The notes under the pieces: model-generated
What the model was told of the DNA's origin: nothing
Databases searched by the model: none
Seen by the model: the letters and a program-made list of their open reading frames with translations, nothing else
DNA from: Isoetes taiwanensis
Lineage: Eukaryota > Streptophyta > Lycopodiopsida > Isoetales > Isoetaceae
Assembly (NCBI GenBank): GCA_021234155.1
Contig: JAJEKV010000052.1
Span: forward strand, 5,313,606 to 5,377,605
DNA: 64,000 nucleotides
Reading direction: 5' to 3'
Made by a program: the position numbers and the translations under genes
Shown: positions 23,965-36,250 of the stretch, in pieces
Position numbering within the stretch: the stretch's first letter is position 1
Layout of the letters: every line of letters starts with the position of its first letter

Positions 23965-26943
23965 ATGCATTCTAGGTCAATGGCATGCAAAATGCTAAAA
24001 ATAAAGCCCCTAATGATGCTGATCAAGGCAAGGAAAAATCCCCAACTAATGAACATGATGGCCAAGGAAAGGAAAATACCTCAAATGATGTTCATGATGG
24101 CAAAGGAAAGGAAAAGACTCCAAATGATGTTGATGATGGCAAAGGAAAGGAAAAGGCCTCAAATGAAAAGGATGATGCCAAAGGAAAGGAAATTGTACTT
24201 TATACTCTGGGTCGATTGGAAAAACAAAAGGTCAAGATCCCGCATGCATGCAAATGAGAGGCAAGAGGAGAAGGGATTATTGTTCTAGCAGATCCTATCA
24301 ATGCAAAGAATGATGAAAGATTAGGGAGGACAAAGTTAGGTGTGGCAATCTCAAAATTATATGACAATTGAAGGAAAAGGGTTCAGCAAACAAGAATGCC
24401 TAGCTTGTGTGAAGCAACTAGAGGTTCCAACTATTGTTGCATGGCCTAGGGACAAGATTCAACCGAGGGGAACTACACGCTTCCTATAGATGTAGAACCA
24501 TTGTCAACAATGTTCACACAAGCAGCAAGAGGCCACTTCCAACTTTCAAACATTATCCCACCAAAAGATGCAAGTCGATTATGATTGTTCTCCGGGCTAT
24601 GATGAAGGTTAGAGGAGGTGAATGTTGTTGGGCTTGTGTTAGAATGTTCACAATAGAGGAGTTGGTGGGAGCAAGAGCTACATATCGAACATAAGTGTGA
24701 TAGCAGGAGGAATTTCATGTACACCATATTTGGCTATGCAATTCGTGATGAAAGATCAAAGAAGAAAAGATTCCCATTGAATGGAAAGTGGATATGTTCA
24801 AAAAGCATGGATGGCTATACATGGAATTCCAACCTCTTCTTGGCAATAACCGGCAAAAGAGACATGAAAATGGTAGTAAAATTGCATTGCATGGGAACAC
24901 CGGCCCGGTAAGGCCTACCTCAAGAACTATAGTCGCAAAGGAAATATTTGAAAGATATGTGGATTTCAATGCAAAAACATGCCACATAAGAGTAAGAAGG
25001 ATGAACAGGGTAGAGTTATTGTTGAAAAGAGATTGCCATCCCATTGTACCCGTAAGAGCATATTAGAGGAAATAAATGCATTGCTTCTGAACTTGGAGTG
25101 GCCTCTATATCCCAGCCCAGCTTTTAGTAGGCTATGGAATAAGCATTTCAAGCATGTGACCATAGCAACTTCAAACAACTTTGCCAAGTGCAATTTATGT
25201 GCTAAGCTGAAGGAGACACTAGATAAGACCTGTGGCAACCAAGTCTAAGGGCAAAGATAAGGGAACATATGAAGGACCATATGACATCAACTATCATGTA
25301 GATCAACTTATTGGATGTGGAGGACCTTATCCGCAATGGAACCTAATAACTATCTATGTATTATACATGATAAAATGGACCAACAAAGACTTGTCTTCCA
25401 CAATTCAAGTACATTCCTAAGTCATGTGGAAGATCATACCCTTTGCGATTTCAATGATCGGGGCAATATTGCATGGGCAGTCTCGCACCTATTATGGCCA
25501 TTTCAGCTTTAGAGTTGTGGAGTGATGGTCCAGATTTTCACATTGGGAGTATCATGAGGTGTTTAAGAAACTATGAGAAGGGTTACAATGGTCACCTACA
25601 GATCCTACAACTAGCCGTGCACTACATAGTGCATTGTTGGATGGAACCCCTAATAGTATTGAAAAGTTTAGCAAGGCAAGATTTAGGAGGAATGGACCTA
25701 ATGAACATGTTGGAGCTTCAACATCTCGTGCTAAACCCCGAGATCCTTGCCTTAAAAGCTCCTCTTGCAACTAGATAATTGTGCCGGTCAAAATAAGAAT
25801 AGGTGGATGTTTTCTTTCCTATCCTACTTAACACCGTGGGTATTTTTGAAAGAGTCAATTTGGGGTTCCTAATGCCCTACATACTCATGAGGATGTGGAT
25901 GCATTGTTTGGAAAATATAGTCATGTATTGAGACAGCAGACAGCTACCAACTTTCCCGTGCTATTGGAAATATTTCATGGATGTACAAATCCATCTCCTA
26001 TAGGATCTATCATAGAAGAAGTGCCCGATTGGAAGAGTTTTGTGGATGGTTATGCTCTCGACATGGAAGGTCATTCTAGACCTCTTCAATTCACTTTTTG
26101 GGTGAGAGAAGGGATTCCAATCATGCAATGGAAAATGAGACCTTCAGAGGAGAAGTGGAGAGGTGGGGCGTAATTTGGCTAGGATGCAAATGGCAAGCCT
26201 ATGATACCTCCCCGTCAACCAAAAGCTCTAAAACTAATCAAGAAGTCAAGCAATTGGGCTTGACTAAGGATGGCATCAATGACTACATCAAGCATTGGCA
26301 AACTAATTCAGATGAGACTAATCGTGCATTGATAGATTATTGGAAGAAGGTGATCAACTTGTTGGATGAGGTAGACACATCCTCTAAAAATTTACCGGAA
26401 GGGTGGTTCCCTAAAAGTAAGTGGAAAACATTAGTCGGTGCCGACGAAGATGATGGTACCATTAGTAGCATTGTGAAGGCATATGCTCCTCCTCAACTGA
26501 TAAACACTATGTTGGTCCTAAGAAGGATAGGCCAAAATATCTAGGCATGGATTGTTATGAACCTTCTAATCGACGTGGAGTGCCACCAATTTGTAGTAGT
26601 AAAACCAGCAGGATCTAGAGACCTATCCAAAGGTGGGTTGGGATGGACTATCTCTATATATTTGCAAAGAAGAAGGTGATGTTAACTTCAATAAGGTGCT
26701 TGGAATGGAATGGTGGTGTCCAAGACATCGCTTGAGTAATGTCACCGATAAAGAAAGATATTCGATTGTTGGACAAAGAGGTGGAGGAGAAATCCTAGTG
26801 ATCCCGATCTTTGGCTAGACATTGAAACCGTATTGTACTCATGGACTCCAAAACTATTCCTAGTAAAACAAATGAGAGTTACAATACCTCGGGATGTAAG
26901 GAATAAGGTTCTCATATCCTTGGGGATGTTGGTGGAAAAATGA
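23965..26943 (+). pseudogene. Locus D: transposase-like gene of the LDNCAGQNKNR / THEDVDALFG family, decayed
   Basis: A long gene can be followed through several frames. The start has a Lys/Asp-rich repeat domain (annotated separately). Then come LPSHCTRKSILEEINALLLN (about 25040-25100) and a Cys pair NNFAKCNLCAKLKE (about 25165-25225). Next are IIHDKMDQQRLV (about 25360-25395), the acidic core LQLDNCAGQNKNRWMFSFLS (25762-25825) and THEDVDALFGKY (25882-25917). A C-terminal region ends FLVKQMRVTIPRDVRNKVLI with a stop at 26941-26943. These blocks in this order are typical of a large uncharacterised family in ferns, lycophytes, bryophytes and animals (I believe the domain is catalogued as DUF7869). 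Its Asp/Glu spacing resembles an RNase H-like transposase. At least eight breaks make it a pseudogene. The repeated terminal 31 bases at 27163-27193 lie just downstream. Confidence 0.65.
24010..24195 (+). repeat. Coding minisatellite: 39-bp units, GKGKEK(T/A)(P/S)ND
   Basis: Four to five imperfect 39-bp units encode a 13-residue repeat, about NDVxDGKGKEKxx. The repeat keeps the reading frame and an alternating Lys/Asp composition. That predicts a disordered, highly charged amino-terminal tail for the locus D protein. Confidence 0.75.
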
Positions 26944-27088
26944 TAAACGATTACTATGTATCAATCACTTTTAATAAAAGTTGTGTACTACTTGAGTTTC
27001 ATGATATATGATTTTGTAATTTGAAGTTAAGGTGTGAATTTATATTCCCGTGTGTGATTATATGTTAACGTCTATTCTAGTCTAAGGG

Positions 27089-27193
27089 CAACAAAGTTAC
27101 TAAAAAAGTGAATTTAACAAAGTTACTAAAAAAGTGCAATATAAAATTTATCCCAAAATTAAGACATAATCCCAATTTAATTGAATGATGGTT
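27089..27193. repeat. Duplicated AACAAAGTTACTAAAAAAGTG and 31-bp end shared with loci B and C
   Basis: A 21-bp phrase is repeated about 27 bases apart (27089-27138). The segment 27163-27193 (GACATAATCCCAATTTAATT plus eleven more bases) is identical to the ends of loci B (15046-15076, reversed) and C (45866-45896). Upstream of it the three loci differ, so only the extreme end is common to D. Confidence 0.75.
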
Positions 27194-27772
27194 TTAATGC
27201 AGCTTGTTTCACACATGACCAGGTATTAAAAGCACGAAAATATGATTTCTAGCTCAAAGGATTAAGATTGCTCTCGCGGACGGATTGGGGCCAGAATCAT
27301 ACTTACCTTTAAAACGATGCCTTCATGATCGATATACAGGAGAAATGCGCTCGGATTCATCCCAAGGCTCTAATTTATATTGTAGTTCTAACGAAGTTTA
27401 TAGAAATTAAATGTACGGCTAATTTTCTTACTGGAAAGATGAGCTCTCCGATGAAATTCAATTGCACATGTACTCAGCTTGGGCCGGCGTTCCGAAAGTA
27501 CACCGGGCTAATAATGTGAAGGAGGATTTGGCGTGTTGAAGACGAGATTCATCAAAGAGAGCACTATAATCGAATGATTTTGCATGAAACTCATAGGGAT
27601 GCGGTCTACAGGAATTCAATGTACAGAAATGAGAAATGCGGTGCTGTATGATCTTTACATGATATTTTTAGTCTAGCCTAGGCACAAACGTTTAAAACCG
27701 GACAGATTCTTCAAGGCAGATATATACATGGATGTGGCTTGCTTCGCTTACTATCCAACCTCAAAAACGTAA

Positions 27773-28014
27773 ATGCAACTTAGGTTGCATTCTGCCATAT
27801 CCGCCAATGGCATTGCGCCATCTGGCGAAGGTTCTCTTCCAGAACTTCGTGAAGCTCAAGAGCAGCGGCAATGCGCTTTGAAATTACTTGATTTACCTCG
27901 ATTACGGGCGATTTACCTCATTCCTCGGGCGATCTACCTCTCATTCGATGCTTTCTACCCTCGATTACGAAGTTTTTACCCCGATTCAGGGCGAGAATGC
28001 AACCTAAGTTGCAT
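27773..28014. mobile_element. MITE-like foldback element, 242 bp
   Basis: The two ends are inverted copies of about 24 bp: ATGCAACTTAGGTTGCATTC at 27773-27792, and its reverse complement with one change at 27995-28014. Each terminal repeat is itself nearly palindromic (ATGCAAC/GTTGCAT). The interior repeats TACCTCGATTACGGGCGAT-like phrases (27895-27990) and encodes nothing. I could not identify a target duplication. Confidence 0.6.
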
Positions 28015-28017
28015 CCA

Positions 28018-28130
28018 TGTTATAAGAATGGCGGTTTCTTTGCCGATTCGATCATCATCCACGCCCGGCCTCCAGCGTGGGGATTCCTCCTCGAATCGGC
28101 AAAGAACCCGCCATTCTTATATACATAAAC
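28018..28130. repeat. Long hairpin, arms about 31 bp
   Basis: TATAAGAATGGCGGTTTCTT at 28019-28040 continues through TGCCGATTCGA. It is mirrored by TCGAATCGGCAAAGAACCCG and CCATTCTTATA at about 28092-28124, with few mismatches. The 40-45-base loop holds a second small hairpin (CCACGC...GCGTGG). It abuts the MITE on the left. It could be a solo foldback element or a precursor-like RNA hairpin; the sequence alone does not decide. Confidence 0.7.
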
Positions 28131-30119
28131 CAAAAAGGCAATTAAAATTGGGTATTCGGGCTTAAAACGTAGTATTTTGTTTCGATTAAGCATTCACGAA
28201 CAAAGGATCCCGGTCGAAACAGAGTGTTTGCGGGAAAAATAGAGTATTCTGAGCTAGTAAGCATTCAAGAGCAAACAGAGTGTTCTGGGCGTTCAAGCAT
28301 TCGACAACAAAGTTTTTTTCACCTCTTTTGCTTAGGAAACAGAGTATTCCATGCTCAAGTATTCGACAACAAAGTTTTTTTAACCTCTTTTGCTTAAGTA
28401 TTCAAGACCCAAGAGTATCCGATGGCTCCATCAATCCGAGGCCCGATGGCCTCGAAAACGACAAAATCATCCTTTGCCAGTTGTCTTATTTTTTTTGCTT
28501 TTCCTTTGCCATATCCCCGAGATGCATTTTTTCCCCTTCCAGAATTGCAAATAGATCATCCAGCTCAAAGGAAGGCACAACTTCGGCTCTATTATATGTC
28601 GAGCAACGAGAGTTCCTGGGGGTGAGACTTTTTTTGAAAATACTCTCTTTCACCGCTTATAGAGAAGACCACGGGCATCGATATTGGCATCGAATCTTCT
28701 CTTCCATCTTCTCCTCAAATCACTCTGCTTTCCCCTTCATTCGCATGAATCAGAATCGCTTGATCCAAGTCTTTGTTTCTTTGCCGAATTTGATCCAAAT
28801 CTCTCGTTTCAAATCTCATCCCATCATTTCTTTCTTGTGTGCCCCGCCTTCCTCTGTGGTTTCAAGCTTTAATAATCAACTAGAATAAATTTGGTTCCAG
28901 AGTTAAACTGCATGCGCTTTGGTTTGTTCCGGCTCTTCAAATTCGTCAGTTTCTGAGCAAAATTTGCCCCAACAAAGAGGAGATCCCACGAAGCTCCTCT
29001 CTGCTTCCTATGCCAGGAAGCGAAAGCGGAGGTCGCATCCCCACCTTCTGTCCGGCTCCAATGAAATCCACACCGTGTAATCGTCTTGATGGACCCCTCA
29101 AATCCCAAAATTCTACAACTGTTGACATTCTTAAATCGCGGTCATCTATGCGTCTTGCCCCATACTCCCCAGGGGTTGCCCTACAGGCAACCCAAAAAAC
29201 GCATTCTCTTTTCATGGGACGTCTTCCAATGGCTCTAGTCTTCTGCTTCCAAATGCTCTGTTCTACAGGTGTAAGCTCTCGGTTAGGTAACTGAGGCTCA
29301 CAAGGAGGGCAAGACTGTAGCCAAACAGACCATTCTCATTTTGTCATTGTCTCCACCTTACAAAGGAAACAAAATCACCCAGCAATGCAAGCCAATCCAT
29401 GTTTGTGATTTAAAATCTGATTCTAGCATGCCACTGCCGTGTTCTATCAATGTTCTTCTTCTCGAATACTATTCTGACCTGATCCCTGGGAAATATGAAC
29501 TAGGACTAGAGGTCTGTAGCCACCTCAATGGATAGAAATGTTTATCTAGGAGCACCACCTAGGTCTAAGACGGCTTTTGGTCCCATTCTGTATTTGACGG
29601 CCAAATTAAAGAGCACAAGAAGCAACATCAAAGAAAATTATGGTGGCAATGCTTGGAGGAGCTTCGGGACAGACGTTTCCCTACTTTGGAATAGGCCTAA
29701 ATTCGATAGCTTCAATTCATCAGGGGTTATGGAGGAGACCACCCTTTAAGACGTGGAAAAACTTGACAGAACCCACATCCGTTCTAGATCTTAGGAGCCC
29801 GAATCCCAGTTCAAGAGCAGGCTCGTCCAGGCAGGGAAGAGCAGAGCAAGGAATCATAGATCCAGGGATTGCTTGCAAAGCAAGAAATTGGGAACCGTGA
29901 TGTCACATGCTAACATCAGCTTTTTTTCCAGGTGTCAAGCGTGGGTTTTTTGTGCATCAAAGAAAATAGAAAAAAACAGAAAAGGAACATGCTTGATATA
30001 TGAGTGATAACGTGTGCTACCCATCATAAAATTTAATGTTTCGTGTCACGAGTGACAAATCTAAAATTGCACGCAAATCAATATGCGTAACAAATCAATA
30101 TGTTACAAACCCCCATTAG
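28131..30119. other. Intergenic DNA with a 60-bp direct repeat; no confirmed gene
   Basis: A phrase starting AGTATTC(G)ACAACAAAGTTT and ending CCTCTTTTGCTTA is duplicated at about 28295-28395. An open frame of 202 codons spans 28280-28888, but it runs through that duplication and is rich in Ser, Phe and Ile from T-rich DNA. I therefore do not call it a gene. A small hairpin (GGGGTTGCCC / GGCAACCC) lies near 29172-29192. The frame at 29528-29749 has no family match that I know. Confidence 0.4.
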
Positions 30120-30320
30120 TCACTGTAATGCATCAAGAACTATTTCACTATTTTCATCTAGAACAGGAATAGGTGGCACAGCCGGAGAAACAATCTCCCA
30201 AAGATCTTTATCTTCTAAGATCATTTGAATCCTCCACTTCCACGTCTGGAAGTTCTTTCCAGTGAAGCGAGGCACAAGGTGCCAATGAGCAGGAGAAATA
30301 GTTCCGGTCCCCATTTGGCA
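30120..30320 (-). pseudogene. Ty1/copia gag fragment
   Basis: The minus-strand frame reads HLVPRFTGKNFQTWKWRIQM followed by ILEDKDLWEIV. This is the characteristic start of copia gag (first about 50 residues, Met at 30317-30315). The gag protein forms the virus-like particle shell. The rest of gag, protease, integrase and reverse transcriptase are absent to the left. The sequence up to about 30650 may be an LTR or leader, but no partner LTR is present. Confidence 0.7.
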
Positions 30321-30649
30321 AGGCAAGAAGAAGATATGGAGACTCGGGGAATTTACAGATGTCATAACAGAAGTGACGTGAATAGAAAATGGCATGCAAC
30401 TTAAGCGGAAATGCTTGTGGGTCCATAACCTAAAGAAATTATGAAGTCCTAGAACAACAGGAGGCAAAAACTTGTATTGATAAAGAGAACAACGGTACAA
30501 TGGAATGGCGAAAAGCACAAGAGCTGGTACAGTAAACAAAGAACCCCTTCTACTTATATAGCCAAAAGGGAAAATCTCGCATTCATGGCAAGATTCCAGC
30601 TGCTACCGAAAATAGAAATAGGAACATCAAAATTTCGTTACAACATATT

Positions 30650-33600
30650 TGTTGGTTGCAACTACGACTAGCTTTGATAATTTTAATAATTAAGATGTTT
30701 ATGTCCACATTCCTCTAGGCTATTTCATGAATCTAGATATCTCATGAACCTAGAATTTAATCAAGATATCTTTATAAGAACATTTTCTTGAATGGACTCT
30801 TAAGCTAAAATATTAATGAACATATATGCATTATATATAGTAATTTGCCTAGTAGAATATTCTAAATGATCGCATTGAGCATCTTCAATATCGAATGTAG
30901 ACGTGTTTAAACCACGGACATACCCATAAGATATCCGTCCTAGTGTCATGTTAAAGATACACTTCAAAAACAAAAAAAAAAAAAAAAACATGGCTTTTTT
31001 TGTGGACTTGAACATGATATTAGCATAAATCACCAAATTTAAAAGTTCTTTGTAGATCTTGATCTTCCTCGTCAGACGTACGAATCTCTATGCTGCAATG
31101 ATTAGACCTGGAAGGGCCTGCTAGATGCAATCCTTTATCTTCAAAATTGAGTGAAGAAGAAGGCATGAGGTTTTCAAAGCAAGGCCAAAACACTGAATGT
31201 TCATCTTCTTGAGGAGAAGTTTGCATAAGAAGAATCCTGGAGATCAAGGGCGGGAGAGACAACTTCCACTGACAAAATTACTTGCTATAGGCTATTGAAT
31301 GGGAATATCTTGGAAAACCTTTAGCTAACTCATATTTCAAAAATACTCCGACATATTTCAGATGGCTCAACCCGGGCCGTCCCTTCAAAATCAAGATGAA
31401 ATCAAACTCGAATTTATGTCATCTTACGATTTACAAACCATAGGATGCACGTCAACCATACAGTCAATCATAAATCAGAAAATCATCTGCACATGGGAAC
31501 CAGTCCTTTGCTACAACACAATCTACCCAAAACTTAAGCATTACAAACACAAGTTCATATCAATTGACAAGTTTCCATCAATTCAGCTTATGCAAATTCA
31601 TTAAAGTAAGAATAGTTAATAAGATTCAAATGACATGTTCGTTGTAGAAATATTGCAGCAAAAAAGCATGTTCACATGTGCTCCCTACAAGCTTCTATGC
31701 AGCAATTTCTTGAAGGGGAAAACAATTAAACATAATAAGTTAAAACCACATTCCACTGCAAGAAGTTTGCAGCAGGCAGCCAACTTGAGACATGCTTAAG
31801 AGCACATGTGTTACATAGTTTTAAACGTTGCAAAAACTCAACGAGTCTTTTCCCAGGGAATCGAAACCCCTGACAAATCGGCAACACCACATTTGAGAAG
31901 CACCAAGCTTCAATTAAGAAACTCTACAAACTTCTCATAACTCATGGTACTAGCTACAAATACGGTTTTGCATACAATAAACCCTCGAAATCTAGGCAAA
32001 ACCATGCGTGAAATACGGTCCCCAAATACTAAACGAAATAATTAGAAGCTTATTGAAGTCAAGAATTTGAGCCGTGACATAAAAGATTGAACAGTTAGAT
32101 TGGATAATTTTGCAACGTAACAATGGCTATGATACTTAAAATATCTTCTTCTTTCGGTAACGATAATGGTTTTGGACTAATTCGAATTTTATCAACACAA
32201 TAATCCATCTGTAGTGCATATGTAGTGTGTGTAGTGCATGTAGCATTTCTTTTCTATGGGGAAATTTATCATGGCGCCCTGCATCAAAAAAACATGAGGG
32301 GTCAGGACATTGCCACATAGTGTGGGGGCAATGCCTTAAATTTCCTGAACATCGTTAAGAGCCATGAGACGTGTGTATTGCAAGCACACATATCTATTGC
32401 CATGTCATCTTTATTCCCCGACAGGGTTTGTGCGTGACGAAGCTGGATCGAATATAATGGAGTTTTATCATTACGACGAGTTCTTTCTATAGCATAAGAG
32501 GAGAAGGAACATCTGGTGCGAAGCATTCTGGAAAGCCGTTGTTGGTTTACGGTAAGGGTGTTATGTGATTAGACCATTGCACTTACATCATTATGTAATT
32601 GGTTAATAGGTCGCCTCTGCTTTCTTAACTTGTGTGACATAGGAGTTAAGGGATTTCGATATGCAGCAGCTATAGGTAAGAAAGTGTTCTTTAGTTTTTG
32701 AACCGTAACAAGTTGCAATACCAATGCAATAAGAAAGAAGGAATACTATTAAATGCTATTATTATAAAAAAGTAAAGATAATCTGCTATGTCCGCGACCA
32801 TTACTGGTCTAAATGGCTTAGGCCCATTATAAAACCAACAGTGCCACCATCTTAATCCTTATTGATCTCAAATTCAGAACATAAAACACATGCGTAGTAC
32901 TCTGATTGATAATATTAGTTGGTTGTGGAATTGCCTCACTAGGTGTAATCTTGAGGCATAAGCAAATTGAATCTATGAGGATTTCTACTCATCCCTTATG
33001 CTATAGAAGATAAGAATTCATCATTATCATTATACATATGACAAATGAATAATAAATATGGTTCTTTATGATAATTAGAGAGATGATATTAGATAGCAAT
33101 TTGTTTAATTATGGACCATAAATAGTCAATGGCCATTTGGATTTAACTCTTGCATATAGCAAATTATTTTAATATGGAATTAGAGATCTATATTACCAAG
33201 GAAAGTTTGCATCCATAAAAAAATATAGCTCATATCATGAAAGATGATCTATATGCATTATTATCATACAACCTACAATACTTCTGGCAGCAAACACAGT
33301 ACTAAGTTTATGATAGCAAGAGAGAAGTAGATTTCTTTGTGTTTTTTGCAACATATGACATCAAGAACCTCTATGCACATGTGTTATCATATGTGAGTTG
33401 AAAAAGAGTGTTATCTTGATTGAGTAATTCAAATTTTGGCAAGTCTAAGTATTGACCATTAATGGTCCATGGATATTTAAATTTACATCTTGCAACTACT
33501 ATGTCATTTTGACATGAAATTTGAGATCTATGTTGCCAATGAAGGCTTGCATTCATTAAAAATATAGCATTTCCTAAAAGACAAACTTATATGTACAATT

Positions 33601-33920
33601 AGCATATTTAAACTCCAATACCGTGTAGTCACAAACACAACCAAATGTAGAGAATGCATGATTAGCTACTAGATATAGGTTGATAAAATTATAATCTACA
33701 TAGATATAAGTGTAGTGCATAGCGTGCATCTTTACTTACCCTTCTAAAGATGATATACGAGTTTTATTAAATCATTTTAGATTTATTTTTGTCCTGAATT
33801 CTATATAAGAGATTCTTTAGTCAATATTGAAATTATTGTAACTTATGAATACTTCAAAAAAATATTAAACTATAGCTCTTAGAGTCAACAACTTATGGCC
33901 ACAAGAATTAGGCCAAAACT
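30650..33920. other. AT-rich intergenic DNA with a degenerate 340-bp duplication
   Basis: No gene was recognised. The segments around 33105-33270 and 33450-33610 resemble each other along their length (GACCAT-AATGG, TTGCAT/ACTA, GAGATCTAT, TTGCATTCAT, AAAATATAGC), indicating an old tandem duplication with period about 340 bp. A run of about 19 A residues sits at 30970-30989. Confidence 0.45.
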
Positions 33921-33924
33921 TGTA

Positions 33925-33925
<1 letters not shown>

Positions 33926-34020
<95 letters not shown>
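33926..34020. repeat. (TAA)n microsatellite forming the 3' tail of the adjacent LINE
   Basis: About 31 uninterrupted TAA units lie exactly at the 3' side of the minus-strand LINE. In the sense of the element this is a (TTA)n tail. Several non-LTR retrotransposon groups end in a short-unit repeat in place of poly(A). The purity of the tract suggests recent insertion or later slippage growth. Confidence 0.85.
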
Positions 34021-34143
34021 TGTGTCTAGCTCACGTAGGGCCTCGAGAGACCATGGAGCCTGAAAACTTTTACAACTTCAACAGTAGAGAACGATGTGCA
34101 TCCACCGCTCTCATGTATAAACTCAAGCGCATAGGTGATAGCG

Positions 34144-34899
34144 CTAAAAGTGAATGAAAATCAGCCACTTGAATGTTGAACTGCTCCCTGATATGGTGAT
34201 ATGACGTGCAATGTATAAACGTATGGTACTCATCCTCAATTTGGCTTTCTTCGCATACCTTGCAAATACGATCCTCGACAGGGATTTTAGACCACCCCAC
34301 CGGTCGATTATGAAGTCTATGTGAGCCTGCTCGTACACGGCAACAATCTGTTTATATCCTCTCGTAATGTCTGCATTCAAATAGGCTTGGCTCCCATATT
34401 CAAATTGTTGGTTCACATTGGCCCTGTAATACATCATCTTTTTTCCTGGAGCTTCCCATAAGTGTTCTAACATTCTCCAAAGAATTCTCTCGTCCGATTT
34501 ATTATTCGGCCAATTGGCATCCGTCACACCCCATCTGTTTGCCCATTCCCCATGTCTTTCATCAATCCAGATATTTCGAAGCTCAACATGGCCTCGATAG
34601 GATACCCGACCGTTGGCTGCCCCTATACCCTCGCTGACAAAGTTGATTGCCCGAAAGAGTGCTTCTAATTCCATTGGAAAAAGACCAGCCTCGGCCAACA
34701 TGATTGCATAAGGGATCTGAGGCTTAATACCTAATTCCTCGCGGAGAAAGGTCTTCTGAATGGATTCGACCTGCTGCCATAACTTAGAAGATATGCCCGG
34801 CCCCATATGGGCACCATATATGCCAGGACGGGTTCGAACTAAAGTTTTAAAGAGTACCTTTTGAGTCCCCAATCCGTGAGAGAAGCTCACTGCTTGCAT
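34144..34899 (-). pseudogene. LINE ORF2 C-terminal region
   Basis: An open stretch of 251 codons follows the RT in a different frame. It contains SKLWQQVESIQKTFLREELG and KPQIPYAIMLAEAGLFPMEL, a region found after the RT thumb in many plant LINEs. The last Cys-rich motif (CxxC...H...C) is in yet another frame at 34300-34070. It probably contributes to RNA or DNA binding. Confidence 0.75.
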
Positions 34900-35357
34900 T
34901 TTGAAAGCATGCTATACAACGCCGCTTTGCTTCCTGTGACCACTGCGTTTGATGCAGCACTCTTTCCAATTGTATTTGGATGAGAAATCAATCCCGTGTA
35001 TTTAAAGCATTCAACTGCCTCTAACTCCATCCCATTGTATTTGAAAATCGGGCTGTCTCTGGTGCCAAATACCATTATCTTTGACTTAGACACATTAAGC
35101 TGTCATCTGTTTTTCCATGCAAAAGGACTCCGTGCATTGCAAATGCTTTTGTAGGATGTGCTCTTTGTTTGCCACTAACACCACATCATCTCGCATTATA
35201 GAAGTAATTGCACAATATGTGTACCTATTCTCGATCCGCATTGCGGACCGCTCCTTCACCGATCTTCCGGCTCATCTATAAAGATGCCAAATAGCATAGG
35301 GGACGGGCAGGGCCAGCCAGCGCGCACTCAATGGTGCTTTTTATAAGCGTGTTAACT

Positions 35358-36221
35358 TTACATGACAAATTGATCGATTGATTTCGCATATAATTGGGAG
35401 ATTGCCTCCCTGATTTCCATTGGAACACCAAGCTGAGCCATCCTTTCACTCAGTTTTCTCCTTGAAATCGTATCGAAGGCTTTTGCAAAATCAATAAAGG
35501 CAATGTATAGTGCAGTATTGGGAGATTTGGCTTTTTCTACAAGCACCCGCAGTGTAAGCGCATGGTCTAGTGTGTTATGATCTCTTCTGAAACCTGCCTG
35601 ATATGCAGAGCGTTTACCTTCCTCTTCTGCCCAAGTGCTTAATCTGCTCTCCAACAAACTGCCCAGTATCTTTGCAAAAGTGCTGCCAATTAAGATAGTT
35701 CTATAATTGGTAGCCACTTTCTTGTCTCCAGACTTGTAGATTGGATGGACACGGTTTATCCTCCAATTGTCTGGCATCCCTTGCCTGATACACATATTCA
35801 ATATTCTTGTGAGGATGGAGATTGTTCTATGTTCGCCCCATTTTAAAAGTTCCACGCAGATGCCATCAGAATCATGCGCTTTGTTGTTTGCCATGTTTGC
35901 CAGGATATCTTTAACCTCATCCTCTAGAAATAGATCCATGTTTGAGGCCATGATTGGCATGCTATCAGCACCTTTTTTCTCATAAATATCTTTCACTAAA
36001 TTTAGTAGGCCATCTATATCCAAAATCGCCTGTTCTGATTTACCTTTTAGAATGCTCCAAAATGACCTGGGCGTTTTCTTGAAGTGTTCAGCTAGAGCCA
36101 ACTGTCTCTGCTTGTAAAACAAGCGTTTCTTATTTCTCAACAACTTCCTGTACCATGCAGGTTTGCTGATGCAGTTTTGTGGCAGAATAGTAAGAAAGAA
36201 ATAATTCATATCCTCAAACAA
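35358..36221 (-). pseudogene. LINE reverse transcriptase domain (ORF2 part)
   Basis: The longest open stretch in the window, 287 codons, covers RT motifs 0-4, including the first catalytic Asp in FIDFAKAFDT. The frame stops before motif 5. That motif is recognisable further down in another frame as IMRDDVVLVANKE (about 35202-35164), where the usual Ala before Asp-Asp is Arg (codon CGA). The enzyme of an intact relative copies the element's RNA into DNA at the target site. This copy cannot be active. Confidence 0.85.
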
Positions 36222-36250
36222 CTCTTTTGAGCAAAATTGGGCAAGACGAC

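Larger units (their letters stand above)
34021..36250 (-). mobile_element. Non-LTR retrotransposon (LINE), 5'-truncated
   Basis: The element runs on the minus strand from about 36250 to the (TAA)n tail. It has lost the endonuclease half. Reverse-transcriptase blocks are clear from 36221 to 35358. They include ILANMANNKAHDSDGICVEL, RINRVHPIYKSGD, NYRTILIGSTFAKILG, AYQAGFRRDHNTLDH and the catalytic FIDFAKAFDT (about 35505-35470). A C-terminal region follows to about 34070 with a Cys-His motif RICKVCEESQIEDEYHTFIH. Frame breaks lie at about 35357, 35090, 34900 and 34200. The left edge at about 36250 ends in the middle of the region before the RT, as typical of incomplete reverse transcription. 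Confidence 0.85.

Noticed and set aside
28280..28888. 202-codon open frame as a gene
   Set aside because: It reads through a 60-bp direct repeat and T-rich DNA; no domain, no start context and no conserved block support it.
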